From Natronosalvus vescus (GTDB taxonomy: Archaea; Halobacteriota; Halobacteria; Halobacteriales; Natrialbaceae): 64,000 nucleotides of DNA. The stretch covers positions 1,302,001 through 1,366,000 of the forward strand of contig NZ_CP099546.1 of NCBI RefSeq assembly GCF_023973145.1, written 5' to 3'. The notes under the pieces are model-generated. The model did not search any database. It had not been told where the DNA came from and saw nothing but the letters and a program-made list of their open reading frames with translations. The translations under genes were made by a program, and so were the position numbers. Positions 8,880-18,007 of this stretch are shown in pieces (the stretch's first letter is position 1; each line of letters opens with the position of its first letter).

Positions 8880-9575
8880 TCAGTGACGCCCCGGTTCGCC
8901 TCGAGCATAGGCGCTCGCCAGTTTCGTCTCGATGTGTCTGAAGTGTTCGCCGACGGTTCCCGTCGCGACATCGAGGGCCGCTGCGACCTCCGCCTGCGTG
9001 GTCTCGCGCGGAATTTCGTAGTAGCCCAGTCGGCTGGCGACGTCGAACACCTCCCGTTGTCGGTCGGTGAGATCGGCGTCGAACGGCCGCGGCGACGGAT
9101 CGTACTCGCCCAGCCGCAGCACCTCGAGGCCGATCTCCTCGGGGAGGGTGGCGGCCGCCCGCTGAATCGCCTCGCCCGGCCCGATGACTGTCAACTCGAG
9201 GCCCCGAACGCCGGGTTCCGTGACTTCGACGTACCGGATCGGCCAGTCGAGCACGATGTCGTGGTCGCGAAGGATTGCCAGTAGATCGGTGACCAGCCCC
9301 TCGTTCCGGCACGTTACGTAGGCGACACCGCGGCATTGGTTCTCGTCTCCTCCGTCGCTGACACCGTACTCGAGCGCGTGGCTCGAGTCGGCGAGTCGGG
9401 TACGAACCCGTGCAGGGTCGCCGCGGAAGGTCAACAGTTCGATGTACTCGCCGTCACGAACGGGACTGACGTAGCGGATCGATTCGATCGAGACGCCGTC
9501 GATGCTGGCAAAGAGCTCGTCGAGGGGGTGAATCGACCCCGTTTTCCAGGTCAGCGTGACCGTTGCATATTGCAT
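8880..9575 (-). CDS. Bat-type HTH_10 transcriptional regulator
   Basis: 231-residue protein from the ATG at 9575 (a GTG four codons upstream is possible). The C-terminal 60 residues are a bacterio-opsin-activator type helix-turn-helix: LTDRQREVFDVASRLGYYEI, then ETTQAEVAAALDVATGTVGEHFRH. The N-terminal about 160 residues form the sensor-like domain often paired with it in haloarchaea, with no recognisable ligand motif. The gene is divergent from the P450 gene at 9681 and shares a 105-bp promoter region with it, containing an inverted repeat (9628-9645). Control of the P450 gene is therefore plausible but not shown. Confidence 0.9.
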   Translation of the reverse strand: MQYATVTLTWKTGSIHPLDELFASIDGVSIESIRYVSPVRDGEYIELLTFRGDPARVRTRLADSSHALEYGVSDGGDENQCRGVAYVTCRNEGLVTDLLAILRDHDIVLDWPIRYVEVTEPGVRGLELTVIGPGEAIQRAAATLPEEIGLEVLRLGEYDPSPRPFDADLTDRQREVFDVASRLGYYEIPRETTQAEVAAALDVATGTVGEHFRHIETKLASAYARGEPGRH

Positions 9576-9627
9576 TCGCGTTGGCACCTCGAGTGATGTG
9601 AACCTGCGTGATTATCTATTATAAGTC

Positions 9628-9645
9628 TCCCGAGGATACTCGGGA
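9628..9645. promoter_or_regulatory. Inverted repeat in the HTH/P450 divergent promoter
   Basis: TCCCGAG-GATA-CTCGGGA is a perfect 7-bp inverted repeat with a 4-nt spacer. It lies directly after an AT-rich TATA-like stretch (ATTATAAG, about 9617-9624) that could serve both divergent genes. Its position, 36 nt before the P450 ATG and near the expected transcription start, is typical of an operator. A role as an mRNA hairpin is the alternative. Confidence 0.55.
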
Positions 9646-9680
9646 ACAGGGATAGCCTGCTTCCGGTCGTGGTAGCGACT

Positions 9681-11027
9681 ATGCGACGGACTCGTTCGAA
9701 TCCACCACGGCCGCGGCCGCCCGGTCCCGACGGCTTGCCGTTCGTCGGCACGCAGCTTTCGTTTCTCCGCGACCCCTACGGGTTCATGACCGAGACGGCC
9801 CGCGAGTACGGCGACATCGTCTCCTGGAAGGATCCAGGCGGGCTCGTCTATCAGCTCAACCACCCCGACTACATCGAGCAGGTGCTCGTTCGGCACAACC
9901 AGCACTACGTCAAGGGAGATCTGTTCCAGAACACGCTCAGACCGATCACCGGAAACGGCATTCTGAACAGCGAAGGTGAGGTCTGGCGGCGGAATCGCCA
10001 CCTGATCCAGCCCGCGTTCCACCCCGACCGGATCCGGGAGTACGCGACGATGATGACCGACTTCACTACCGAGGCGCTCGAGGCGTGGACCGACGGTGAG
10101 ACTCGCCGGTTCCACGAGGAGATGTCCACGTTGACGCTACGGATCGTGGCTCGAGCGCTCTTCGGCGTCGGCATCGACGACCACGTCGACACGGTCGCGG
10201 TTGCGCTCGACGACTTCATGCTGGCGTCGGAGACGCTTTCCCACTACGTGCTGCCGCCGGGGATTCCGACGCCGTCCCGCCGCCGGATCGCTCGCGCACG
10301 GGAACGACTCGACGCACTCATCTACGACATGATCGAGGATCGGCGGGCCAACCCGACCGAGGGCGACGTCATCTCGAAACTCCTCGAGGTCAGCGACGAG
10401 GACGGAATCACCCTCTCGGACGAGCAGATCCGCGACGAGGTCGTGACGCTGTTGCTCGCCGGTCACGAGACGACGGCGCTCGCCATGACGTTTACCGCCT
10501 ACCTGCTCTCGACGCATCAGGCGGTCGAGGAGCGACTGGTCGAGGAACTCGAGACCGTCCTCGACGGCGACCCGCCGACGATGGCCGACCTCGACGACCT
10601 CGCGTACACCGAGCGAGTCGTCACGGAGTCGATGCGACTGTATCCCCCGGTTCCGGGGATCGTCCGGGAACCGGTCAAACCGGATCTGATCGGCGGCTAC
10701 GAGATCCCGCCCGGTGCGACCGTCCAGATGCAGCAGTGGGTCGTCCACCGTGACCCCCGCTGGTACGACGACCCGCTGGCGTTTCGGCCCGAGCGCTGGA
10801 CGCCGGAGATGGAGGCTGACCTGCCGAAACTCGCGTACTTCCCGTTCGCGGCCGGCCCGAGGCGGTGTATCGGTGACCGGTTCGCCATGCTCGAGGCCCG
10901 CCTGCTGCTGGCGACGATCTATCAGCGCTACCACCTCGAGTTGGTGCCCGGCACCGACCTCGATCTGATGGCGACGATCACCGCGCGCCCGAAACACGAG
11001 ATTCCGATGACCGTCCACGAACGCTAA
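9681..11027 (+). CDS. Cytochrome P450
   Basis: 448-residue haem-thiolate monooxygenase. Landmarks: proline-rich start [14 protein letters not shown]-helix [12 protein letters not shown], ExxR in TESMRLYPP, and the haem-binding loop [13 protein letters not shown] with the axial Cys at about residue 396. No N-terminal membrane anchor is visible, so the protein should be soluble. A GTG four codons upstream is an alternative start. The overall pattern resembles archaeal and bacterial P450s of the fatty-acid-hydroxylase-like clan, but substrate and redox partner are unknown; no ferredoxin or reductase gene is nearby. It is divergent from the Bat-type regulator gene at 8880-9575. Confidence 0.94.
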   Translation: MRRTRSNPPRPRPPGPDGLPFVGTQLSFLRDPYGFMTETAREYGDIVSWKDPGGLVYQLNHPDYIEQVLVRHNQHYVKGDLFQNTLRPITGNGILNSEGEVWRRNRHLIQPAFHPDRIREYATMMTDFTTEALEAWTDGETRRFHEEMSTLTLRIVARALFGVGIDDHVDTVAVALDDFMLASETLSHYVLPPGIPTPSRRRIARARERLDALIYDMIEDRRANPTEGDVISKLLEVSDEDGITLSDEQIRDEVVTLLLAGHETTALAMTFTAYLLSTHQAVEERLVEELETVLDGDPPTMADLDDLAYTERVVTESMRLYPPVPGIVREPVKPDLIGGYEIPPGATVQMQQWVVHRDPRWYDDPLAFRPERWTPEMEADLPKLAYFPFAAGPRRCIGDRFAMLEARLLLATIYQRYHLELVPGTDLDLMATITARPKHEIPMTVHER

Positions 11028-11113
11028 CCCGCCGCAGTCGGCCTGGTCATCGCGGCCCGCCGTCTCGAGCGCGAAAGATTGTGCTTAAGTTGTGGCTACG
11101 AGAATCGGTGGGT

Positions 11114-12418
11114 ATGCAGGACCGAACCTACACGGCCGATGCCGAGCCGGGCGAGACGGTTACCGTCGCCGGCTGGGTCCACGAGGTGCGCGACCTCGGT
11201 GGAATCGCTTTCCTGATCCTTCGTGACACCACGGGCAAGATCCAGGTCAAATTCGAGAAAGACGAGATGGACGAAGAGCTCGTCGAGACCGGCCTCGGCG
11301 TCTCCCGCGAGAGCGTGATCACGGTCTCCGGTGCCGTCGACGAGGAGCCACGCGCACCGACGGGCGTCGAGATCACGCCCGTGAGCCTCGATGTCGTCGC
11401 CCCGGCCGATCCACAGCTTCCGCTCGACCCCTCCGAGAAAGTCGATGCGGAACTCTCGACCCGCCTCGACAATCGGACGCTCGACCTGCGCAAGGACGAC
11501 GTGCAGGCTGTCTTCGAGATTCGCGCGGAGATCCTCCGGGCGGCCCGCGAGCACTTCCGCGAGGTCGGCTGTACGGAGATCACGACCCCAAAAATCGTCG
11601 CCACGGGTACCGAAGGCGGCACCGAACTCTTCCCGATCACCTACTTCGGGGAGGAGGCGTTCATGAACCAGAGTCCGCAGCTGTTCAAGCAGTTGATGGC
11701 CGGCTCCAACCTCGAGCGCGTCTTCGAGATCGGGCCAATCTTCCGCGCCGAAGAACACAACACGCCGCGCCACCTGAACGAGGCGACCTCGATCGACTTC
11801 GAGGGGGCGTTCTGTGATCACACCGATGCGATGGACGTCGTGGAAGGCGTCGTCAAGGCTGCGTACGAAGCCGTCTCCGAGAACTGCACCGAGCAGCTCG
11901 AGACCCTCGGGCTTGCCGAGGAGTTCGACCTCCCGGAGGGCGACTTCCCGCGGCTCACCTACGAGGAGGCCATCGAGCGCATCAACGCGACCGGCGAACT
12001 CGACGAGCAACTGGTCTGGGGTGACGACCTGCCGACCGAGGGGGAGAAGGCCCTTGGTGGGGACGTCGGCGGTCACTACTTCATCACCGACTGGCCGAGC
12101 GAGATCAAGCCGTTCTACATCATGGATCACGAGGACGACGAACAGCTCTCGACGGGCTTCGACCTGATGCACCCGAACATGGAACTGGTGTCGGGCGGCC
12201 AGCGTGAACACCGCTACGACGAACTCGTCGCCGGGTTCGAACAGCAGGGACTCGATCCCGATCAGTTCGATTACTACACGAAGATGTTCAAGTACGGCAT
12301 GCCGCCCCACGCCGGGTTCGGTCTCGGCGGCGAGCGCCTTGTCATGACGATGCTCGGACTCGAGAACATTCGAGAGGCTGTTCTGTTCCCGCGAGACCGG
12401 CAGCGGCTGTCGCCGTAG
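11114..12418 (+). CDS. aspS: Aspartyl-tRNA synthetase (archaeal type, probably Asp/Asn)
   Basis: 434-residue class IIb synthetase starting [20 protein letters not shown]. An N-terminal OB-fold anticodon-binding domain (residues 1-105) is followed by the catalytic core. Motif 2 is [21 protein letters not shown] and motif 3 is [22 protein letters not shown]. Length fits archaeal AspRS, which lacks the bacterial GAD insertion. In Haloferax volcanii asparagine is made on tRNA, so its AspRS also charges tRNA-Asn; the same is likely here, but discrimination cannot be read from sequence by eye. GatD, encoded at 61204, belongs to the separate Glu-to-Gln pathway. A TATA-like GCTTAAGT lies about 30 nt before the ATG. 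Confidence 0.97.
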   Translation: MQDRTYTADAEPGETVTVAGWVHEVRDLGGIAFLILRDTTGKIQVKFEKDEMDEELVETGLGVSRESVITVSGAVDEEPRAPTGVEITPVSLDVVAPADPQLPLDPSEKVDAELSTRLDNRTLDLRKDDVQAVFEIRAEILRAAREHFREVGCTEITTPKIVATGTEGGTELFPITYFGEEAFMNQSPQLFKQLMAGSNLERVFEIGPIFRAEEHNTPRHLNEATSIDFEGAFCDHTDAMDVVEGVVKAAYEAVSENCTEQLETLGLAEEFDLPEGDFPRLTYEEAIERINATGELDEQLVWGDDLPTEGEKALGGDVGGHYFITDWPSEIKPFYIMDHEDDEQLSTGFDLMHPNMELVSGGQREHRYDELVAGFEQQGLDPDQFDYYTKMFKYGMPPHAGFGLGGERLVMTMLGLENIREAVLFPRDRQRLSP

Positions 12419-12513
12419 ACCCGAGCCAGACTCGAGCCCGACTGGAACCGATTCGGCGGTATTTCTGGCAGACCCGAGCGACTATCTGTCACCTCGTTTT
12501 CGAGAACCGCATT

Positions 12514-12529
12514 GAAGGTGATCGCCTTC
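12514..12529. promoter_or_regulatory. Near-palindrome upstream of the SHOCT gene
   Basis: GAAGGTGATCGCCTTC reads as its own reverse complement except for two symmetric positions (G-T wobble if RNA). It lies 95 nt after the aspS stop and 50 nt before the SHOCT gene ATG, so it could be an aspS transcript-end hairpin or a regulatory site for the downstream gene. Confidence 0.4.
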
Positions 12530-12578
12530 GTAGCGTCGGGTATGGAAATGGCATCGATCGACCGGGCGGGTGGAGGCA

Positions 12579-13022
12579 ATGAGTGAGCACGAGGACACCC
12601 CACTCGAGGAAATCGCTGCGGGCGTGACGATCGGCCTCATTCTGACCGTCGCGTTCGGGTTGCTCGCGCTCGGCGTGTCGTGGTTCTGGATCGTCTTTCC
12701 CATCGGGTTTGCAGGGGTACTCCCGGCAGTGATGGGACTCGTGAAACTCTACGAGCGACGCCGTGAACGAGAGCGAGCGGGGGAGGACGAATCCGACGTG
12801 GATCCGTTAGATCAACTCCGCGATCGGTATGCTCGCGGTGAACTGAGCGACGCCGAATTCGAGCGAAAGCTCGATCGGTTGCTCGAGACGGAGACACACG
12901 ACGGAGCGAAACGGGCTGCTCGACGGGATTCTCGGGTAAGTAACGAACAAGAGCGAGTTCTCGACCCAGGTTTCGACCCTGATCTCGACGTCGATGTTGA
13001 CGTCGACCTCGAGCGGGAGTGA
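12579..13022 (+). CDS. SHOCT-domain membrane protein
   Basis: 147-residue protein starting MSEHEDTPLEEIAAG. Two membrane segments are visible at about residues 15-35 and 40-60, followed by a basic stretch (ERRRERERAG). A SHOCT motif follows, DPLDQLRDRYARGELSDAEFE, at about residues 75-95, and then an acidic tail with Asp-Val repeats. SHOCT is a short C-terminal oligomerisation-type motif found in many membrane proteins of unknown role, abundant in haloarchaea. Its end is 28 nt from the convergent end of the antiporter gene. Confidence 0.88.
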   Translation: MSEHEDTPLEEIAAGVTIGLILTVAFGLLALGVSWFWIVFPIGFAGVLPAVMGLVKLYERRRERERAGEDESDVDPLDQLRDRYARGELSDAEFERKLDRLLETETHDGAKRAARRDSRVSNEQERVLDPGFDPDLDVDVDVDLERE

Positions 13023-13050
13023 GACCAGCAGCGAGGGCATGAGTAACGGC

Positions 13051-14751
13051 TCATCGAACCCGAGCCACGTCGCTCGGCCCGTACTCGACGGCGCGGTCGA
13101 GCCGTTTAGCAGCCAGTTCGCGAAGCTCCTCGCGAGTCATGTCGCCGGCGAGGAGCGCCTCGACGTTGTCGCGAAGTTGCTCGGCGGCGAGCGTATCCGG
13201 AACGGCGACGAAGAGCGCGCCTCGCTCGAGCAGGTCGACCCCCGACTCGACGTTGACTGCGCGGACGATCGTATTGCTCCCGACCTCGAGCGAGAGGACG
13301 TGTTTGGCCCACGCTCGGCGGGGCGTCGTGGCGACGATGAGGGCGGCTTCGTCCGCTCGAGCCACCGCCCAGGTGGCGTCGGCCATGGTGTCGCCGAAGA
13401 CGTAGTTGTCACAGGCCTTCCGAACCTGATCGCGCCGATTGGGATCGGTTTCGATCACCAGGTAAGGGTGATCGAGTTCCTCACAGACGGCGACGAGCTG
13501 TTTCCCCTCGCGGTCGAAGCCGGTGATGATGACGTGTTCCGCGAGGTCGTCGGGAACCCGACTCGCCCGGGCGATGGATTCGTGAGATGCGGTGAGCAGC
13601 TCTCGACCGACGAGTTGGCGGTACCAGTCCTCGGCGTATCTGGAGATCGCTACCGAGCCGAGCATGGTGATGATCGCCGCGAGGACGATCGCATCGAAGA
13701 GGGCTTCCACGAGCAATCCGGCCACCAGCGCCTCGATCGCGATGATGAGCGCGAACTCGCTGACCTGATCGAGGCTATAGCCGGTCAGGAAGGCCGTCCG
13801 GGAGTCGTACCCGCGCCAGCGAAGGCTCCCGTAGATGACCAGCGGGTTGAGGACGACGATGACGGCGACGAGGACGGCGGCGACGCCCACCGTCTCGAGG
13901 GCGACAACCGGTGCCGACAGCAGCGGGAACGTGAGGAACGCGCCGACGGTGACGAAGAAGATCGGGGCGAAGAAGTCCTCGAGCGAGCCGATGGCGTCCA
14001 CGACGCCGATGTCGTGAGGGTACTCCGAGGTGACGGCGAGGCCGGCGGCGAACGCGCCGACGACGATCGAGACGCCGGTCAGTTCGGCGAGGGCGACGAA
14101 GCCGATGATGAGCGAAATCGCGGTGAGCATCAGAATCTCGACGTCTCCGTCGGCGAGCGTCGCGACTCGATCGAACACGAACCGACGGAAGGCAAGCGCA
14201 CCGACGAGCAGACCCACACCAGCGAGCATCGTGAGAACGGTGCCGTCCGTGTAGACGACGGCGTGTAACACGAGGATGATGAGAATCGCGGCCACGTCCT
14301 CGACGAAGTGGAGGGCTTCGGCGAGTCGTTCGTGGAGGGAACGGAGTCGAACCCGACGCTCGAGGAGGCTCAACGCGACCAGCGACGAACTCAGGGTGCC
14401 AGCGATGGCGAAGTAGACCGCCTGAAGTCCGGTAAACCCGACGAGATGGGCGGCCGCGTACGTAATCGTCCCGGTGACCGTTATCTGTACGACGCCGACG
14501 AGCCAGGCGTCTCGTCCCAGCGTTTCGTCGGAGAGCGGCTCGAACTGGACGGCGAACGCGAACACGAGGAACGCGATCCCCCACTGAGCGAGATCGAAGA
14601 GCTGTCCCTCGTCGATGAAGCCACCGATGAACACGCCGGCGAGCACGTAAAACGGTACCGTCGGGAGCGAGTAGCGACTGGCGACGACGAGCAAGACCGC
14701 GGCGACGCTGAAGATCAGGGTCAGCGCGACGATGAACTCGTACTCGCTCAT
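13051..14751 (-). CDS. CPA2-family cation:proton antiporter with TrkA-N domain (second of pair)
   Basis: 566-residue protein starting MSEYEFIVALTLIFSVAAVL (a GTG three codons upstream is possible). About 12 membrane helices span residues 1-380 in the KefB/Nha-like Na+/H+ exchanger fold, with AGVFIGGFIDEG and GTLSSSLVALSLLERR typical of CPA2 proteins. The C-terminal RCK/TrkA-N Rossmann domain begins near 410 (HVIITGFDREGKQL) and includes ETDPNRRDQVRKA and GDTMADAT, the usual nucleotide-binding pattern. A role in K+ or Na+ efflux gated by NAD(H) or a nucleotide is expected. The gene lies 82 bp downstream of a paralogous antiporter gene on the same strand. Confidence 0.92.
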   Translation of the reverse strand: MSEYEFIVALTLIFSVAAVLLVVASRYSLPTVPFYVLAGVFIGGFIDEGQLFDLAQWGIAFLVFAFAVQFEPLSDETLGRDAWLVGVVQITVTGTITYAAAHLVGFTGLQAVYFAIAGTLSSSLVALSLLERRVRLRSLHERLAEALHFVEDVAAILIILVLHAVVYTDGTVLTMLAGVGLLVGALAFRRFVFDRVATLADGDVEILMLTAISLIIGFVALAELTGVSIVVGAFAAGLAVTSEYPHDIGVVDAIGSLEDFFAPIFFVTVGAFLTFPLLSAPVVALETVGVAAVLVAVIVVLNPLVIYGSLRWRGYDSRTAFLTGYSLDQVSEFALIIAIEALVAGLLVEALFDAIVLAAIITMLGSVAISRYAEDWYRQLVGRELLTASHESIARASRVPDDLAEHVIITGFDREGKQLVAVCEELDHPYLVIETDPNRRDQVRKACDNYVFGDTMADATWAVARADEAALIVATTPRRAWAKHVLSLEVGSNTIVRAVNVESGVDLLERGALFVAVPDTLAAEQLRDNVEALLAGDMTREELRELAAKRLDRAVEYGPSDVARVR

Positions 14752-14833
14752 CGTAGACACCTCCAGCCGACGATGTCTCTCCCATCTGCGCCGTCTCTAC
14801 TACCGTTCTTCTCGTCGACTTTCGTCGCTCGCA

Positions 14834-16576
14834 TCACCAATCACCTCCGGTCGTGTCCGTGGTCGTCCCGCCGCGACGGGGTGGCCGCTCCCCTCCGGTT
14901 GCGCGGTCGCGAAGCGCCGACATCGCGTCGGTCGCCGACCGGTCGAAACGTGACCGATCCTCGAGGAACGATCGGACGTACTCCCCGAGCATCTCCCCGG
15001 CCAGCACGGATTTGATGACGACGTAATCGGCACCCGCGTCGTACTGCTCGCGGGCCTCGGTGACGTGTTCGGCTGACGTGATCACGACCGCGTCGTCGTC
15101 GGCGGCCTCGACGAGTTGCCGATTGACCGAACCCGGCCGAGCCATCGAAAGCACGAACGCAGCCCCCTCGATACCGATGTCGTCTCGAATCTCGCCGTGA
15201 CGGACATCGCCGTAATGAAAGTCCACGTCGAGCGACCGCAACTCCTCGACGGTGTCGGCCGAGCGGTCGACGACGACGACCTCCTCGAATTTGCCTTGGA
15301 TCACGGGGAGCGTTTCCCTGACCACTGGGTCGTACCCGACGATCACCGCGTGATCGGTCTTCGGTTCGAGCGCCGAATCGCGTCCCTCGTCGTCGATGAA
15401 CCGCTCGAGGACGGGTTTGGCCATCCGATAGAGGCGCTCGTTGTAGCGGATGATGTACGTCGAGAGGGTCATCGTGAGCAGGGCCATCAGGCTCAGATAG
15501 CCGAGCACCGGCTCCTCGACCAGTTCCTGGCCGACGGCGAGCGTCCCGACGACGAGCGAGAACTCGCTGACCTGTACCATGTTGACCGATCCGAGAAACG
15601 CAGTGTCGGGGGCGAAGTTTTCCCGGTCGATCAGGTACAGCATGATCAGGAAGTTGCCGATCATGAGCGCCGCCGAGGCCAGCACCGCTTCGCTCCAGTA
15701 CGCGGCGAGATACGCCGCCTCGAGCTGGAGGCCGATGCTCGAGAAGAAGACGACGAGAAAGAAGTCAGTCACCGGCCGCATCCGCTCTTTGAGCTCCGTG
15801 CTGTAGGGGAGTTGTGCGAGGCTGAGCCCGGCGATGAACGCCCCGACTTCGACCGAGAGGTCGAGGGATTCGGCGACGAAAATGAACACGAACGCCCAGG
15901 CGATACCGACGACGAAGAGTGCGTTCCGGTCGCTCGCGACGGCGTCGAGCAGTGGTGGCAACACGTACCGGTAGGCGACGAACGCGGCGATGCCGATAGC
16001 GGCCATGAGTCCGAAAATTCTCGCGACGTCGGTGAGCAAGGCACCCGCTGGCCCCTCGAGTCCGGCCCCGACCAGCGCGAGGACGATCACGAGGTAGATG
16101 TCCTGGACGATGAGGACGCCGACGTCGATGCGCCCGTGGATCGTTTTCAACGCGTCCTGTTCGTCGAGGAGTTTGACGATCACCGGCGTCGCCCCGAAGA
16201 CGGTCGCCAGGGCGATGACGACGACGTCCATCCCGCGAAACCCGAGGAAAAACGCGATGGCGAACGCTGCCGCTGTCTGGAGGATCGTCTGGCCGATCGA
16301 GATCCTGATGATGGGGCGAAGGATGTCCCGAATGCGATCGAAGCGCATCTCGATGCCGAGGACGAACAACAGGAATCCGAGCCCCAGTTCGGCCATCACG
16401 TCGATCAGGGCGTCCTCGGTAACGATGCCGAACAGAACCGGGCCGAGTACGATGCCAGTAACGATGTACGCGACGATGGTCGGTTGGCCTGTCGCCCGGG
16501 CAACGTAGCTCAAGACCGTCGCTGTGACGATGATGATCGCGAAATCGGCCGCGAGCGCAATTCCACCGAGTGTCAT
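14834..16576 (-). CDS. CPA2-family cation:proton antiporter with TrkA-like domain (first of pair)
   Basis: 580-residue antiporter starting MTLGGIALAADFAIIIVTAT. The membrane domain (residues 1-385) shows the CPA2 pattern: GQPTIVAYIVTGIVLGP, ELGLGFLLFVLGIEM and ATVFGATPVIVKLLDEQ. The C-terminal domain starts near 413 with HAVIVGYDPVVRETLPVIQG, which aligns with TrkA-N but lacks the usual Gly-x-Gly-x-x-Gly. VVVDRSADTVEEL and HYGDVRHGEI are still present. Nucleotide binding may therefore differ from the downstream paralogue. The tail after about 555 is Gly/Arg/Thr-rich and low in complexity. The pair may form a two-gene unit with differently gated exchangers. Confidence 0.92.
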   Translation of the reverse strand: MTLGGIALAADFAIIIVTATVLSYVARATGQPTIVAYIVTGIVLGPVLFGIVTEDALIDVMAELGLGFLLFVLGIEMRFDRIRDILRPIIRISIGQTILQTAAAFAIAFFLGFRGMDVVVIALATVFGATPVIVKLLDEQDALKTIHGRIDVGVLIVQDIYLVIVLALVGAGLEGPAGALLTDVARIFGLMAAIGIAAFVAYRYVLPPLLDAVASDRNALFVVGIAWAFVFIFVAESLDLSVEVGAFIAGLSLAQLPYSTELKERMRPVTDFFLVVFFSSIGLQLEAAYLAAYWSEAVLASAALMIGNFLIMLYLIDRENFAPDTAFLGSVNMVQVSEFSLVVGTLAVGQELVEEPVLGYLSLMALLTMTLSTYIIRYNERLYRMAKPVLERFIDDEGRDSALEPKTDHAVIVGYDPVVRETLPVIQGKFEEVVVVDRSADTVEELRSLDVDFHYGDVRHGEIRDDIGIEGAAFVLSMARPGSVNRQLVEAADDDAVVITSAEHVTEAREQYDAGADYVVIKSVLAGEMLGEYVRSFLEDRSRFDRSATDAMSALRDRATGGERPPRRGGTTTDTTGGDW

Positions 16577-16647
16577 CGGTTCGAAGTTCTCGAGGGGGTG
16601 TCACTGTACGTGCCAACGTCACGGGACTGGCGGGCGAGCACGGGGCT

Positions 16648-16688
16648 TACGGAACTGGGGTGCAAGCACGCGGAGTCGTCGTTCCGTA
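16648..16688. promoter_or_regulatory. Inverted repeat upstream of pantoate kinase gene
   Basis: TACGGAAC at 16648-16655 is the exact reverse complement of GTTCCGTA at 16681-16688, with 25 nt between. It lies in the 213-bp region between the divergent antiporter and pantoate kinase genes. The arms are short for so long a spacer, so chance is possible. Confidence 0.3.
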
Positions 16689-16757
16689 GTGGGGGCACCA
16701 CGACCGCGGACTTTAACGTCGGGGTCGATCCCGGTAGATCAGCCTGGAAATCTTCAA

Positions 16758-16766
16758 CGTTATATC
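16758..16766 (+). promoter_or_regulatory. TATA box of pantoate kinase gene
   Basis: GTTATATCC lies about 24-32 nt before the ATG at 16790, the spacing expected for a leaderless haloarchaeal transcript. No ribosome binding site precedes the ATG, which agrees. Confidence 0.6.
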
Positions 16767-16789
16767 CGCCGGAACCAAACGACGGTCGT

Positions 16790-17617
16790 ATGCGTGAGGA
16801 GGCGACGGCGTTCGTACCGGGGCACATCACGGGGTTTTTCAGCGCGCACCCAAACGACGATCCGACGAAAGCTGGTTCTCGCGGCGCCGGGGTAACGCTC
16901 ACAGATGGCGTGGAGGTCACCGTCCAGCGAGCGGACGAACCGACGCTACTCCTCGATGGGGAGCCAGTCGAGATCGAGCCCGTCCGAATAGTGCTCGAGG
17001 CGCTCGAGGCACCCGCACGGGTCGAAGCGACGTCGTCGCTCCCGATCGGTGCGGGCTTTGGCGTGTCGGGGGCGACGGCGCTCGGGACGGCGCTCGCTGC
17101 CAACATCGTCTTCGACCGGACGCTGTCGTACAACGAACTGGTGACGATCGCTCACGGCGCCGAGGTACAGGCCGGAACCGGACTGGGGGACGTCGTCGCG
17201 CAGGCTCACGGGGGCGTCCCGATCCGACTCGAGCCGGGGGCACCCGCCCACAACGTTATCGATGCCGTGCCGGCGCGGGCCCGGGTCGAGTACGTGTCTT
17301 TCGGCGAACTGTCCACCGCGACGGTCCTTACGGGCGATACCGACCAGCTGTCGGCGGCCGGCCAGGAGTCACTGTCGTTGCTCGTCGACGAACCGACGCT
17401 CTCATCATTTATCTACGCCTCGCGTCGATTTACGCGCGAAGCGGGACTCCTCACCCCGGACGTGCAGGGGGCACTCAAGGACGTGGCCGCCGTCGACGGG
17501 CAGGCGTCGATGGCGATGCTCGGTAACACGGTGTTCGCCCTCGGAACCGGTCTCTCGGACGCCGGGTACGAGCCGTCGGTGTGTTCGACGCATCCGGCGG
17601 GGGCGATCCTCAAATAA
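16790..17617 (+). CDS. Pantoate kinase (archaeal CoA biosynthesis, GHMP family)
   Basis: 275-residue GHMP-superfamily kinase that phosphorylates pantoate to 4-phosphopantoate, replacing bacterial pantothenate kinase in archaeal CoA synthesis. The start MREEATAFVPGHITGFFSAH is characteristic. The ATP-binding GHMP motif appears as SSLPIGAGFGVSGATALG around residues 82-99, and the C-terminal motif as GQASMAMLGNTVFAL. HGAEVQAGTGLGDVVAQAHGG fits the substrate-binding region. The partner enzyme, 4-phosphopantoate-beta-alanine ligase, is encoded 4.5 kb downstream at 22130 rather than adjacent. Confidence 0.93.
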   Translation: MREEATAFVPGHITGFFSAHPNDDPTKAGSRGAGVTLTDGVEVTVQRADEPTLLLDGEPVEIEPVRIVLEALEAPARVEATSSLPIGAGFGVSGATALGTALAANIVFDRTLSYNELVTIAHGAEVQAGTGLGDVVAQAHGGVPIRLEPGAPAHNVIDAVPARARVEYVSFGELSTATVLTGDTDQLSAAGQESLSLLVDEPTLSSFIYASRRFTREAGLLTPDVQGALKDVAAVDGQASMAMLGNTVFALGTGLSDAGYEPSVCSTHPAGAILK

Positions 17618-18007
17618 CGCGGACAGTCGATAGAAAAGTCCGGTCAGGCGTCGGAAATACGGTCGTTCTTTTAAATACTCTCGCAACGTATCAGTCGGTA
17701 GGAATAGTTGGCGTGTCGAATGGCTATTTAGTACTGGAGAGGGTTCAGTTTGCACGAGCATGGTGTCGTCAGGGATACATTCTGTCCCGCAGAAACGACC
17801 GTGACTCGAGTCCAGATTACTGATTTGGCCCGCTCGGTGGCTCCCTTCTTCGTTCAACCGCTACTGCATCGTTCCGCTCGACCCGCGATCCCATCGGATT
17901 TCACCCCGAGTGGTGCCGTCTGCAGATCCGTCGTCGATATGTCTGTTGAGTTATTCGTAGCCAGAAGTTTATTATGAATGAGTGTAGTGATGCACTCGAG
18001 TTAACGA
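17618..18007. other. Intergenic region before the DUF1508-array gene
   Basis: About 390 bp, visibly less GC-rich than the flanks (for example TTCTTTTAAATACTCTCGCA near 17670). No open frame on either strand has haloarchaeal codon habits. It ends with a clear TATA box, AGTTTATTATG at 17967-17977, about 31-41 nt before the downstream ATG. Nothing else was recognised in it. Confidence 0.6.
17967..17977 (+). promoter_or_regulatory. TATA box of the DUF1508-array gene
   Basis: AGTTTATTATG stands out in AT content and lies 31 nt before the ATG at 18008. This suggests a transcript with little or no leader. Confidence 0.6.

Noticed and set aside
9685-9705. GTTCGAATCCACC resembles a tRNA T-loop
   Set aside because: It lies inside the start of the P450 gene, and no acceptor stem, D-loop or anticodon arm can be formed around it.
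15116-16789. Very long plus-strand open frame running into the pantoate kinase gene
   Set aside because: It is antisense to a clearly conserved antiporter gene. Its product before residue 559 is Asp/Glu/Arg-rich noise, typical of shadow frames in GC-rich DNA.
17750-17977. 75-codon plus-strand frame in the lower-GC spacer
   Set aside because: No recognisable domain, atypical amino-acid composition, and it ends in the TATA region of the next gene.
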